Positions 7,598 through 14,806 of a DNA stretch of 15,130 bases are shown here, piece by piece. This DNA is from Acidobacteriota bacterium. Lineage in GTDB: Bacteria > Acidobacteriota > Blastocatellia > Pyrinomonadales > Pyrinomonadaceae. The translations under genes were made by a program, and so were the position numbers. The first letter of the stretch is position 1. The number at the start of each line of letters is the position of its first letter. The stretch spans positions 1 through 15,130 of the forward strand of contig QHXE01000064.1 of the NCBI GenBank assembly GCA_003222835.1, written 5' to 3'. A model generated the notes under the pieces. The model saw nothing but the letters and a program-made list of their open reading frames with translations, was not told where the DNA came from and did not search any database.

Positions 7598-10500
7598 TCA
7601 GAAAGTAAATCTGAGATTGAGAAAGATGCGCCGATTAGGAGCACCGGGGCCTTCACCTCCACCGAATCCGCCAAACATTCCGAATCTGCCTGCAACGCCG
7701 GTTGATTGACCGAACAGTGGCGACGAAAGATTGCCGACCGGCAAACCAAGGTTGGTGTGATTCAGAATGTTTTGGAAGTTAAGCGCCACCGTCAAATTGT
7801 ATTTAGCTGCGCCGCCACCTCCGCCGAGACCTCCCATCATGCCGCCGCGCATGCCTTCGCCACCACCGCCTGGACCACCGGGGCCTTTGCCACCGCTGAT
7901 GCCACCGCCGATCATCGGGCCGCCGCGACTATCAGCCCCACCACCACCGCGTTTGCTTGTCGCTGTCTTATCGCCCTCTTTTTGTGACGCTGAAGCACGA
8001 CTTCTGGTAGCCTCGCCACCAAAGCCAAACGTGCGACTGACGGTCAGGTTGACGGAAAGTGAACCCGGACCCCGCCCGTAATTCCGCGGAATGATTTGCT
8101 CGCCCGGATTGGGAACCAGATTGAAGTTTCCAAATCGCGTGCAGCGGATGTTGACGCTGGTGCAGTCAGCGTTGGCGCCAGCGAAGCTCGGGCGCTCGTT
8201 ATATATTCGATCCAGATTCGTATCTCGGCCCGTGGTGATGTTGAAGGGAGGTCCCGAACTGGCGGTGATGAAGGGACTGAAAACCAGCTTCCACCACGGC
8301 GCGTTTATGGTTCCGACCAGATTGAACGAATGCCGAATGTCGAAAGACGCACGTGACCACTCGCCGGTAAAATCATACGAACTAACTGGGAACCCGCCAT
8401 CCGCGTCACTCATCGTTTTGCTGAAACTATACGAGCCCTGCAACGAGAGACCTGGATTGAGGCGGCTATTGAACCCTACAAAAATCCGGCTTTGATGCAT
8501 CTTTCCGCTCGACTCAAATTCATCAATATCACCCAAGGCGGGATTTGGTCTGACGCCGTTCGGTGTTGCCGTCGTGATTGTTTGTGGCAGTGGCGCATTG
8601 ATGTCGCGCTGGCGAATCACGTGAAGCATTCGCACGTTGTACAGACCAACAAATGCGGTGATGTTCTTTGGCAACTGGCGTTCGACTTGCACACCCGCAA
8701 GATAGACCGAAGGCGCCTGAAGATTTGGGGCCACGCGCCAGATTGTTTGCTGAGTGGGCGCCACAACTCCGGTTATGTTGGGCACGTTCGGAAACAGGTT
8801 CAGCAAGTTGTAGATTGGTCGAGCGGACGGCACGTCAAGATCCGCTTGCGTAGGCGCGTTCAGAATCTTTGATACAGGTTCCGCCACCACGAATTGCAGC
8901 TCGCTGACGCCGTTGAAACGGTCGGCCGTCAAGACGTTGCCCTCGCCAAAGCGATTATAAAAAATACCTGCGCCGCCCCGAATTACAGTCTTCGGAGGTT
9001 TGGTTGCGTTCGCGGCCCCCGGTGACCAGGCAAAACCAAAACGCGGAGCGAAATTGAATTTACTGCTGATGTTGGTTTGATCCTCGTAACGCAGCCCATA
9101 GCTCAAAGTGAGATTAGGTCGCACGCGCCAATCGTCTTGCCAATAAACACCGATGTCCGTTTGAGAAACAGAAGCGTCGGGATTGCCGGTATTGATGCTG
9201 AACTGGGACGCGCCCCCTCCGAACGTGCGAATCTGATCGGGCGTCTTGCCCAATTGGGTGAAAAGCACCGTGCGACGGTAGCGCTCAATGCTGCTCAATT
9301 GAATAGTCGTGCCGGCAATGGGATTGTTGTTGGCATCCAGTTGCGGCCCGAATCCTCCGGTAAAAACCCATTGACCACCAAAATTATTAGGACTGATGTC
9401 ATTGATGTGCACGCCGCGAATACGTCCGCCAAATTTAAAGGTGTGCATGCCCTTTTGAATCTGGGTGAAGTTATTCAATTCCCAGCTGTTTCTTCCGTTG
9501 ATGGCATGTCCAACCTGCGAGCAACCCGTGGCTGAACCCACGCAGCCATTGAAAGCTCCGCTGACGTTCAATGTTGGTATGGTGCTATTACCCAGCGATT
9601 CGCTGCGCCCATGAGAAAACTGGAAACGCGTTTCGTTGATGGTGAAGGCATTGATCACCGCAGTCTCAGTCAACTGCACATTCTGATTTGTAGACGCCAC
9701 ATCGTAACCGCGCGTTGGCAAGGAAAAGCCATTCACGCCGTTGTTCTTGGTGGTCGAGTGAAAATAGTTGTAACGAGCGATAAGCGTGTTCCGCGAATTG
9801 ATCGCATAGTCAACGCGCGGGCCGAAGTTAGTATTTCGGCGCGGCACCAGAAAACCCTCACCTAACTGAACGATATTTAGCGCCGGGTCGAGAATCGTGG
9901 CGCGAACGAGTTCGTTATCGTCAGTCTCGTTACGGTTGAGTTCTAAAAAGAAAGAAGCCTTCTTTTTCACGATTGGGCCGCTGAGGTTGCCGCCAAATCG
10001 CCGAACTTGATAAGGCGCCCGCTTGCTCGAACTGATGGCGAAAGGATTGCGCGAATCAAGGCTCTCGTCGGTGAAGCTCAAGTTCGCACCGCCGCGCAGC
10101 TTGTCGGTTCCGGGTCTGGTGAGAATATCTATACGGGCGGACGGCTGATCATTTTCGGGGGAAAACGGATTCTGATTGATCCGAATCTCGCGGATCGATT
10201 CCTTTGGCGGCATATTACTGCCGGAAAATCCATCGATAAAAATCTGTCCGCCGCTCGGGCCTACTGATGGACCAGCGAGGGCTTGCAGCGCGGCGGCAAG
10301 TTCATCAGGATCGTCCGGCAGAGCGTCCAGGTCCTTGCCCGAGAGCACTTGCTGATTGGCGTTATTGTTGGTGTCGGTGCTGAGCGGTGTATCCGCGTTG
10401 ACCTTTACCTGCGTTTCGATAGCCGCGATTTTTAGCGTGATGTTCACCGGCTCGCGCCGCGCCGCGGTCACGTCAACTTCCGTGTCTTCGGAAGCCGCAA

Positions 10501-10759
10501 ATCCGGTTGCAGCCGCGTGCACTTTGTATTTTCCCGGCGCGAGTCCGGCGAATGAATACGTGCCATCAGCCGTTGTCGTGGCGGCTTTTTGTGTGCCGGC
10601 GGCATCAGTCAGCGTTACGGTCGCCCCAACAATCGAAGCGCCGAACTCGTCACTAACTACACCGCGCAAGCTCGCTCTGCCCTGCGCAAAAACTGTGGCT
10701 GACAGCCCGACCACTAAAAGCAAAGTCGCCAAACAAGGAAATAGCTTTCGAATATTCAT
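7598..10759 (-). CDS. TonB-dependent-receptor-like outer-membrane protein with N-terminal carboxypeptidase-regulatory domain
   Basis: This protein has 1053 residues from the ATG at 10759; a TTG two codons upstream is also possible. Residues 1-26 are a signal peptide ending VFA. Residues 28-111 form a carboxypeptidase-regulatory beta-sandwich (LRGVVSDEFGASIVGATVTL, DGTYSFAGLAPGKYKV). A plug-like region follows (about 134-225: IFIDGFSGSNMPPKESIREI, NPFSPENDQPSARIDILTRPG), then a long barrel ending in RFTF with the C-terminal Phe typical of BAM-recognised barrels. This is the Acidobacteriota-type family commonly annotated as a TonB-dependent receptor; no clear TonB box is visible and the substrate is unknown. 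Unusually, a Gly/Met-rich stretch (about 930-985, with MIGGGISGG and MRGGMMGG) and a second Gly-rich loop (FGGFGGGEGPG) sit among the last strands. A stem-loop with a T-run precedes the start codon, and AAGAAG lies about 8 bases before the ATG. Confidence 0.9.
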   Translation of the reverse strand: MNIRKLFPCLATLLLVVGLSATVFAQGRASLRGVVSDEFGASIVGATVTLTDAAGTQKAATTTADGTYSFAGLAPGKYKVHAAATGFAASEDTEVDVTAARREPVNITLKIAAIETQVKVNADTPLSTDTNNNANQQVLSGKDLDALPDDPDELAAALQALAGPSVGPSGGQIFIDGFSGSNMPPKESIREIRINQNPFSPENDQPSARIDILTRPGTDKLRGGANLSFTDESLDSRNPFAISSSKRAPYQVRRFGGNLSGPIVKKKASFFLELNRNETDDNELVRATILDPALNIVQLGEGFLVPRRNTNFGPRVDYAINSRNTLIARYNYFHSTTKNNGVNGFSLPTRGYDVASTNQNVQLTETAVINAFTINETRFQFSHGRSESLGNSTIPTLNVSGAFNGCVGSATGCSQVGHAINGRNSWELNNFTQIQKGMHTFKFGGRIRGVHINDISPNNFGGQWVFTGGFGPQLDANNNPIAGTTIQLSSIERYRRTVLFTQLGKTPDQIRTFGGGASQFSINTGNPDASVSQTDIGVYWQDDWRVRPNLTLSYGLRYEDQTNISSKFNFAPRFGFAWSPGAANATKPPKTVIRGGAGIFYNRFGEGNVLTADRFNGVSELQFVVAEPVSKILNAPTQADLDVPSARPIYNLLNLFPNVPNITGVVAPTQQTIWRVAPNLQAPSVYLAGVQVERQLPKNITAFVGLYNVRMLHVIRQRDINAPLPQTITTATPNGVRPNPALGDIDEFESSGKMHQSRIFVGFNSRLNPGLSLQGSYSFSKTMSDADGGFPVSSYDFTGEWSRASFDIRHSFNLVGTINAPWWKLVFSPFITASSGPPFNITTGRDTNLDRIYNERPSFAGANADCTSVNIRCTRFGNFNLVPNPGEQIIPRNYGRGPGSLSVNLTVSRTFGFGGEATRSRASASQKEGDKTATSKRGGGGADSRGGPMIGGGISGGKGPGGPGGGGEGMRGGMMGGLGGGGGAAKYNLTVALNFQNILNHTNLGLPVGNLSSPLFGQSTGVAGRFGMFGGFGGGEGPGAPNRRIFLNLRFTF

Positions 10760-10781
10760 GATCAAATTCTTCTTCGTTTAG

Positions 10782-10833
10782 AAAAACAACCGCCGGCGAT
10801 TTAAGGAAGGACTGTTTCGCCGAAGGCGGTTGT
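10782..10833 (-). terminator. Stem-loop with T-run between the DUF5666-type and receptor-like genes
   Basis: On the minus strand, ACAACCGCC (10833-10825) pairs perfectly with GGCGGTTGT (10794-10786). TCGGCGA and the inner GGCGA/TCGCC bases extend the stem with a small bulge. TTTTTC follows directly. The shape is that of an intrinsic terminator for the DUF5666-type transcript, but it ends only about 22 bases before the receptor ATG, so it could instead act as a leader attenuator or mRNA-stabilising hairpin. Confidence 0.6.
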
Positions 10834-10868
10834 CTCTGACTTCAAAACTGCGAGATCAGAGAAAAGGT

Positions 10869-12143
10869 TTACGGCACGCCGACGCCGCCGAACATGCCAC
10901 CAAAACTTCCGTTGAGATCTACGCCCTGAGGGCGACCCTGGCCGCCACCGGTTTGCTGGCGCGCCGCGACCATTGTCAAGAGCGGCTCGACGCCGGTGAC
11001 CAGAGAGATTGCGGTGAACTGAGTCGGGTCTGAGCCCGGCAGGCTCGACATGATAATCATGTCGCCGACTTTGACTTCATTAAGCGAGATCGTCGGCAGG
11101 CGTTCAAGTATGTCAGCGACATTTCCGCCGCCGCCCATGCGCATGCCGCCACCTTGTGGACCACCGCCTCCGGCACCTTGCGGTCGCTGAGGTGCTTGTC
11201 CCTGGTTTTGTCCCTGTCCCGGGCCTGCGCCGGCTTTGCCGGGCCCGCTGGCTCCCGGCCCCATTCCGCCACCGAACATAGCGGTCATATTTTCAGGCCA
11301 TCGCCGGAGAACTGAATCCGGCTTTAGCATAATCGTAATCGGTTTCTTGGTTTTCAAATCATTAATCTTGATCTGATTTGCCGCCGTGTCGATGGCGGTG
11401 ACTGTCCCGCCCACGACCTTAAAAGTTCCAAACACAACTTCCTCGGCCGTAAGACGCGTCCCGTCAGCGCTCTTGTCTCCGAGGGCGCGCAATTGATCTT
11501 CAACCTTCACCTCTTCAAACTTGCTTGGTTTGGCTTCGCTGTACTTGGGAATGGTGTCGGGCGGATAGCGCCGCATCAACACTTTGTCGGTGATCGGAAT
11601 AATGACCGCTTGCGGGGCACCCATCAGGCTGCGGCTCGAAACTGTGATCTCCTTCGTGCTCGGATTGACCGAGGTGACGATGCCACTGACGCCCCGTTTA
11701 CGCCACTCGGCCCTCTCCTGCTCCTGTCTCTTCGCGACATCGGCCTTGCTCATTACGACCACCTGAGTCGTGGGCACTGTCTTTTGATCCGAACCCGCTC
11801 TCCAGCGAGCCCAAACACGATCACCCTGACCAACGTCTGCAAGCGTGATGTCCGTGGCGCTGGCCAATGTCCTCTCGCCGGGCGCCATGCGCTTGTACTG
11901 CGTCTTATCACTAAAATTGACGGTGAAGATTACGCCCTTGTCGTCGCGGACGACCATTTGTTTGGCTGTCGCATCAATCGCTTTGACTTCGCCGATTACA
12001 CCACTGACCGCTGAAGTTGCCGGAGACGCGCTCGGCGTCTGCCCATAGGCCGCGCATTCCAAACTAATCGTAGCCATCACCAAGAAGCTCAATATCAATA
12101 GTCTTCGCACAATCCTACCCTTATTCATTTCAAAAATATGCAT
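10869..12143 (-). CDS. Exported DUF5666-type beta-domain protein with Gly-rich insert
   Basis: This 424-residue exported protein has a signal peptide (RRLLILSFLVMATISLE, ending near AYGQ, about 35). The body contains three similar units of about 90 residues (46-133, 151-240, and 243-390 with an insert). Each opens like SGVIGEVKAIDATAKQMVV, GIVTSVNPSTKEITV or GGTVTAIDTAANQIKI and closes on a V..GD/ED...A motif, matching the small beta-barrel (DUF5666-like) pattern. The second and third also share an RR.P.. motif (MRRYPPD, LRRWPEN). A Gly/Pro/Gln/Met-rich insert (289-340, GGGMGPG, GGGMRMGGGG) interrupts the third unit, and the C-terminus is again Gly-rich. The start at 12143 is uncertain; ATG at 12128 gives an equally good signal peptide, and neither has a strong Shine-Dalgarno. 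Family function is unknown. Gene order suggests a link to the envelope-sensing genes upstream and the receptor downstream. Confidence 0.82.
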   Translation of the reverse strand: MHIFEMNKGRIVRRLLILSFLVMATISLECAAYGQTPSASPATSAVSGVIGEVKAIDATAKQMVVRDDKGVIFTVNFSDKTQYKRMAPGERTLASATDITLADVGQGDRVWARWRAGSDQKTVPTTQVVVMSKADVAKRQEQERAEWRKRGVSGIVTSVNPSTKEITVSSRSLMGAPQAVIIPITDKVLMRRYPPDTIPKYSEAKPSKFEEVKVEDQLRALGDKSADGTRLTAEEVVFGTFKVVGGTVTAIDTAANQIKINDLKTKKPITIMLKPDSVLRRWPENMTAMFGGGMGPGASGPGKAGAGPGQGQNQGQAPQRPQGAGGGGPQGGGMRMGGGGNVADILERLPTISLNEVKVGDMIIMSSLPGSDPTQFTAISLVTGVEPLLTMVAARQQTGGGQGRPQGVDLNGSFGGMFGGVGVP

Positions 12144-12155
12144 TATCTACGCCCC

Positions 12156-12190
12156 ACTAAACCTGTTAGTTGCAAAAATATGAGTTTAGT
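12156..12190. other. Inverted repeats in the leader of the DUF5666-type gene
   Basis: ACTAAAC (12156-12162) and GTTTAGT (12184-12190) are inverted copies, and ACTAA/TTAGT also pair locally at 12156-12170. The gap 12144-12246 is AT-rich compared with its surroundings and is a reasonable place for a promoter or operator. I found no convincing -35/-10 pair. Confidence 0.3.
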
Positions 12191-12246
12191 TTCACAAAAT
12201 TGAAGCGCCCACATACAAAGACGCTTGAAACCGCTCAGTAATTAAC

Positions 12247-12642
12247 TCAGCGCCGGGATTTTTGTTCTTCTTCGCGGTGCGCGTCCCGCTGAGCCACCAT
12301 CGCGTCAAATTTCTGCTGCTGTTCGGCTGAAAGCAGCGCGCGAATTTTAGCGCGAGCTTTCTGGCGTGGCTCGTCGAAGCGCGGCTTCAATTCCGTATGT
12401 AGCGCCCGGTACTCGTTACGCGTTTCGTCCAGGATGTTGCTTACGGCTTTTGTCTGCTCGTCAGTTAGGTTAAGTTCGCGGCGCATCTTTTCGAAACGAT
12501 CATGCATCGCTTTCTCAGGTCTCTCGCTGCTTGCGCGCGAACGATATAAACCGCCAAGCGCCGCTCCGGTAACTCCGCCAAGCACAAACACTATCAAGAG
12601 CACCAACCAGATTTTAAGTTTAGTGTGACCCTGCATACTCAT
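12247..12642 (-). CDS. Spy/CpxP-like membrane-anchored periplasmic LTxxQ protein
   Basis: This 131-residue protein has one N-terminal membrane segment (about 10-31, IWLVLLIVFVLGGVTGAALG) followed by a charged, helical periplasmic domain. That domain carries an LTxxQ motif (LNLTDEQTKAV, 57-67) and a second degenerate copy (LLSAEQQQKF, 103-112), the hallmark of the Spy/CpxP/ZraP family of periplasmic chaperones and metal or envelope-stress sensors. Unlike Spy and CpxP, the hydrophobic segment lacks an obvious cleavage site, so it may stay anchored. Its ATG directly follows the TAA of the preceding gene (TAAATG), and GGGGAAGG lies 7 bases before it, so translation is probably coupled. A second ATG two codons in is possible. 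It probably works with the sigma and anti-sigma-like pair in envelope sensing (inference from order). Confidence 0.85.
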   Translation of the reverse strand: MSMQGHTKLKIWLVLLIVFVLGGVTGAALGGLYRSRASSERPEKAMHDRFEKMRRELNLTDEQTKAVSNILDETRNEYRALHTELKPRFDEPRQKARAKIRALLSAEQQQKFDAMVAQRDAHREEEQKSRR

Positions 12643-13065
12643 TTAGCGGCCTTCCCCGTAGTTACGATCCACGACAATGTTGAAGACCTCATCTTTAGAC
12701 GGACCGTTTCTGCTGGCGAGGACTGTTTGTTCAACTCCGGCTCCCGGCGTCCCGAAAAGCGCTTCTTCGTCAGATTGAACCGCCGCTGAAGGGGCGCTGA
12801 GTTGCGCCGACCACACTGTCAAGATTGCAGCCAACACCGCGACCAGCGCCATCACTGGCACCGCGCGCCGAGCGACAAGAAACAATGACAGCCAGCCACC
12901 TGTTTCATCCAGGCGACGATGCTCTTCACCAATCGCCGCGCGCGTGCGCGTAAAAACAAATGGCGAAGAAGCAGCCGCTTCGATCTCAGCTTCGCTTCCA
13001 ATGGCGCCCAGCAAAACCAGCCGACCGGCGCGGTCGAGTTGTTCATTTGTCTGTCGATTTGCCAT
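12643..13065 (-). CDS. Single-pass membrane protein, putative anti-sigma-like factor
   Basis: This 140-residue protein follows the ECF sigma gene. Residues 1-66 are soluble and charged (RQTNEQLDRAGRLVLLGAIG, FTRTRAAIGEEHRRLDE). One membrane segment spans about 68-88 (AVPVMALVAVLAAILTVW). The remainder is a short, presumably periplasmic tail ending in EVFNIVVDRNYGEGR. Size, topology and position match an anti-sigma factor, but the HxxxCxxC zinc motif of ZAS anti-sigmas is absent and the protein has no cysteine, so the role is inferred from context. GGAGG five bases upstream fixes the ATG at 13065; extending the frame to 13203 would read into palindromic repeat DNA. It overlaps neither neighbour: the next gene begins immediately after its stop. 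It could instead be an unrelated membrane protein of the operon. Confidence 0.8.
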   Translation of the reverse strand: MANRQTNEQLDRAGRLVLLGAIGSEAEIEAAASSPFVFTRTRAAIGEEHRRLDETGGWLSLFLVARRAVPVMALVAVLAAILTVWSAQLSAPSAAVQSDEEALFGTPGAGVEQTVLASRNGPSKDEVFNIVVDRNYGEGR

Positions 13066-13070
13066 GAACA

Positions 13071-13075
13071 CCTCC
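13071..13075 (-). promoter_or_regulatory. Shine-Dalgarno that fixes the anti-sigma-like start
   Basis: GGAGG on the minus strand, five bases before the ATG at 13065. It supports the 140-residue product over the longer frame starting at 13203. A small inverted repeat (GGGAGC/GCTCCC, about 13084-13107) lies just upstream in the leader. Confidence 0.75.
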
Positions 13076-13140
13076 GAAGTTAAGGGAGCCGAAAGTTTAC
13101 CGCTCCCACCGACAAAAGACGATATAAAAGCATGAGAAGT

Positions 13141-13224
13141 TACAACAAATCTGCCCTCCGTATGACGGGCTGCCAGCCTGTTGAAGCAATTCATTAAGGC
13201 CAACAGGCTGGCAGCCTGTTGTAC
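13141..13224. repeat. Palindromic intergenic repeat between the sigma and anti-sigma-like genes
   Basis: CTGCCAGCCTGTTG (13170-13183) and CAACAGGCTGGCAG (13201-13214) are perfect 14-bp inverted copies. The second overlaps a palindrome with 10-bp arms, CAACAGGCTG-G-CAGCCTGTTG (13201-13221). TACAAC (13141-13146) and GTTGTA (13219-13224) bound the whole as outer inverted ends. This looks like a REP/MITE-type dispersed repeat; no transposase lies nearby. In the mRNA it would form a strong hairpin directly after the sigma stop codon. Confidence 0.75.
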
Positions 13225-13230
13225 GCCACA

Positions 13231-13800
13231 TCACAAATATCTCCGCAAAACTCTGCGCAGATGAGCGCGAGCCCGGTGGGCGCGGACCTTAACTTTCGAT
13301 ACGGACCAGTTGGTCATTTCCGCAATCTCTACCACCGAGAAGCCCTCGACATCCAGCAGCGTCAGCACCAGGCGATCCTCCGCGCTCAAGCGTGCCAGCA
13401 GCTTGACGGCCAGGTCTCGTGAAACAAGCGCGCTTTCGATATCTTTTGCCGCGGAGCGTAATTGCAGCGCTATTTCATGATTCTCGGTATCGTTGATATC
13501 GCTCAGGGTTTGCTCTGGCCGGCGGCGCGCGCGACGTAGTTCATCGTAACTTGAGTTAACCGCGATCTGGGTTAGCCACGCCTTGAACGACTTCTCATGC
13601 GTGCCATGATAACTGTTGAGTGCAAAATAAGCCTTGGTAAAAGTGTCCTGGATGATTTCTTCAATCTGTTCGCGGTGAGGAAAGAAGCGACTGGCAATGT
13701 AGGCCACATGACGGCGGTAGCGTTTGAATAATTCTTCAAACGCTAATTCATCGCCTGCGTTGACGCCGGCGACCAGCACGTCATCTGTCTGTTGTTCCAC
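13231..13800 (-). CDS. ECF-type sigma-70 family RNA polymerase sigma factor
   Basis: This 189-residue protein has the two-domain layout of group 4 (ECF) sigma factors. Region 2 spans about 20-93 (FEELFKRYRRHVAYIASRFF, EEIIQDTFTKAYFAL, FKAWLTQIAVNSSYDELRR). A linker of about 35 residues is followed by region 4, about 130-186 (LARLSAEDRLVLTLLDVEGF, VVEIAEMTNWSVSKVKVRAH), whose helix-turn-helix would read the -35 element. The start is GTG at 13800, because an in-frame TAG lies two codons upstream; no strong Shine-Dalgarno is visible. The next gene encodes a single-pass membrane protein, a plausible anti-sigma partner, followed by a Spy/CpxP-like protein. Together these suggest an envelope signal-transduction operon. 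The ECF subgroup cannot be assigned by eye. Confidence 0.93.
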   Translation of the reverse strand: MEQQTDDVLVAGVNAGDELAFEELFKRYRRHVAYIASRFFPHREQIEEIIQDTFTKAYFALNSYHGTHEKSFKAWLTQIAVNSSYDELRRARRRPEQTLSDINDTENHEIALQLRSAAKDIESALVSRDLAVKLLARLSAEDRLVLTLLDVEGFSVVEIAEMTNWSVSKVKVRAHRARAHLRRVLRRYL

Positions 13801-13852
13801 AATTTTCTATTGTCTTTCGGCGATCGGTTCAAGACAACCTCGAGGCTAACGA

Positions 13853-14806
13853 TCAAGCTTCAAGGAACGACCGTTTTTTCCAACTGATGCGGTAGCGCGC
13901 AGTCAGCGCCAAACCCAGACTAATAACCAGCAAGCCGGCAATAATGAACGGCCAGATATAAGGCAGGGAAGCGAGAGCGACCCAAAACGCCACGCCCAGC
14001 AATAACATTATCGATTCGGATCGCACGCGCGGCAAGAATCGACGCTGCAGCCATCGTCCAGTCGCTACAAAAATGACGACGCGTCCGAAAAGTGTCGCGA
14101 CCAACACCAGCAGCAATCCCAGGATGGAAATCACTGCGCCGACAATTTCGGGAAATACCAACAGGCAACCAACCACTCCAATAGTTATTGCGATCGAGCC
14201 CAGCAGGCCAATCAGCGCCACTCGTAAACTCGTTAATTGCAAACGGGCGACTGCGCGGCTAACTGTACTAGGCATGACCGCAGTGAGGGCAAGCGAGATG
14301 ATCAACCAGAAGAGTACTGCCAGCAAACGCATGCCCAGAAACGCCGGTGTCAGTCTCGGATGCAGTAAGCTGAAGGGCTCGCGCATGACGTGGCGCAATT
14401 CATTTTCATACCCCGCATACATGATCGTCACGCTTTGCGGATCGCGGCCCGGCGCCGTCTTACCGTGATGATATATGCCGCCGAGCACGATCACATCGCC
14501 TCCGATCCGCGAACCTTCGCGCTGAATTACGGAGCCGCCAATCGCCGCCACGTCTCCATTGACAGAGCCTTCGACAATGACGTCACCACCAAAAGCTATG
14601 GCGCCTTCCTTCACTGTACCCGTAATTTTTATTGATTGTCCGAGACCGAAAACAGTGGTGTTGCTAACGCCTTCAATCACCCGCGCGTCGGGATCGCCTG
14701 GATGTTCGTCGGATGGGGGCTGGGCTTGGATAGCGACAAAGAGGAGAGGCAAAACGCCCAACAATCCGACTCGTTTCAGAACCGCGAGCGGTAGCGACCG
14801 GATCAT
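13853..14806 (-). CDS. Polymer-forming (bactofilin-like) multi-pass membrane protein
   Basis: From ATG 14806 this is 317 residues: a signal peptide (1-28, LKRVGLLGVLPLLFVAIQAQ), an acidic linker, and a short repeated beta-helix of about 45-112. Its glycine-spaced rungs (TGTVKEGAIAFGGDVIVEGS, VNGDVAAIGGSVIQREGSRI, GGDVIVLGG) match the polymer-forming/bactofilin-like cytoskeletal fold. About five membrane segments follow (157-179, 195-217, 221-243, 266-283, 285-305) before a basic C-terminus. Proteins of this arrangement are often annotated as polymer-forming cytoskeletal; with a signal peptide the repeat would face the periplasm. The start is uncertain: ATG 14836 and 14935 are in frame but would translate inverted-repeat DNA. 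The first ten codons lie inside a repeat copy also found at 7497-7559. The sigma gene follows after 52 bp, so they may be co-transcribed. Confidence 0.85.
   Translation of the reverse strand: MIRSLPLAVLKRVGLLGVLPLLFVAIQAQPPSDEHPGDPDARVIEGVSNTTVFGLGQSIKITGTVKEGAIAFGGDVIVEGSVNGDVAAIGGSVIQREGSRIGGDVIVLGGIYHHGKTAPGRDPQSVTIMYAGYENELRHVMREPFSLLHPRLTPAFLGMRLLAVLFWLIISLALTAVMPSTVSRAVARLQLTSLRVALIGLLGSIAITIGVVGCLLVFPEIVGAVISILGLLLVLVATLFGRVVIFVATGRWLQRRFLPRVRSESIMLLLGVAFWVALASLPYIWPFIIAGLLVISLGLALTARYRISWKKRSFLEA
14779..14805. repeat. Copy of the GAGCGGTAGCRACC repeat inside a coding start
   Basis: Bases 14786-14805 match the left arm at 7497-7516 with one difference (GAGCGGTAGCGACC then GGATCA). The preceding GAACCG also matches the outer flank of the right arm (GAACCG on the minus strand, 7561-7566). 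It encodes the first residues (MIRSLPLAVL) of the polymer-forming protein. Confidence 0.75.

Noticed and set aside
9077..9535. 152-residue plus-strand ORF opposite the receptor-like gene
   Set aside because: It is the antisense shadow of a well-supported barrel gene, with no domain pattern, signal or ribosome-binding site. The same holds for the plus-strand ORFs at 8091-8495, 8492-8872, 10356-10781 and 11493-12014.
13066..13203. Extended N-terminus of the anti-sigma-like gene
   Set aside because: The extra 46 codons run through the palindromic repeat, and a strong GGAGG site supports the ATG at 13065.
13170..13221. CRISPR repeat or integrase attachment site
   Set aside because: There is no regular spacer series, no cas gene, no integrase and no tRNA; the symmetry fits a REP/MITE-type palindrome.
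13801..13852. Terminator between the polymer-forming and sigma genes
   Set aside because: Only weak 4-5-bp inverted repeats without a T-run are present.
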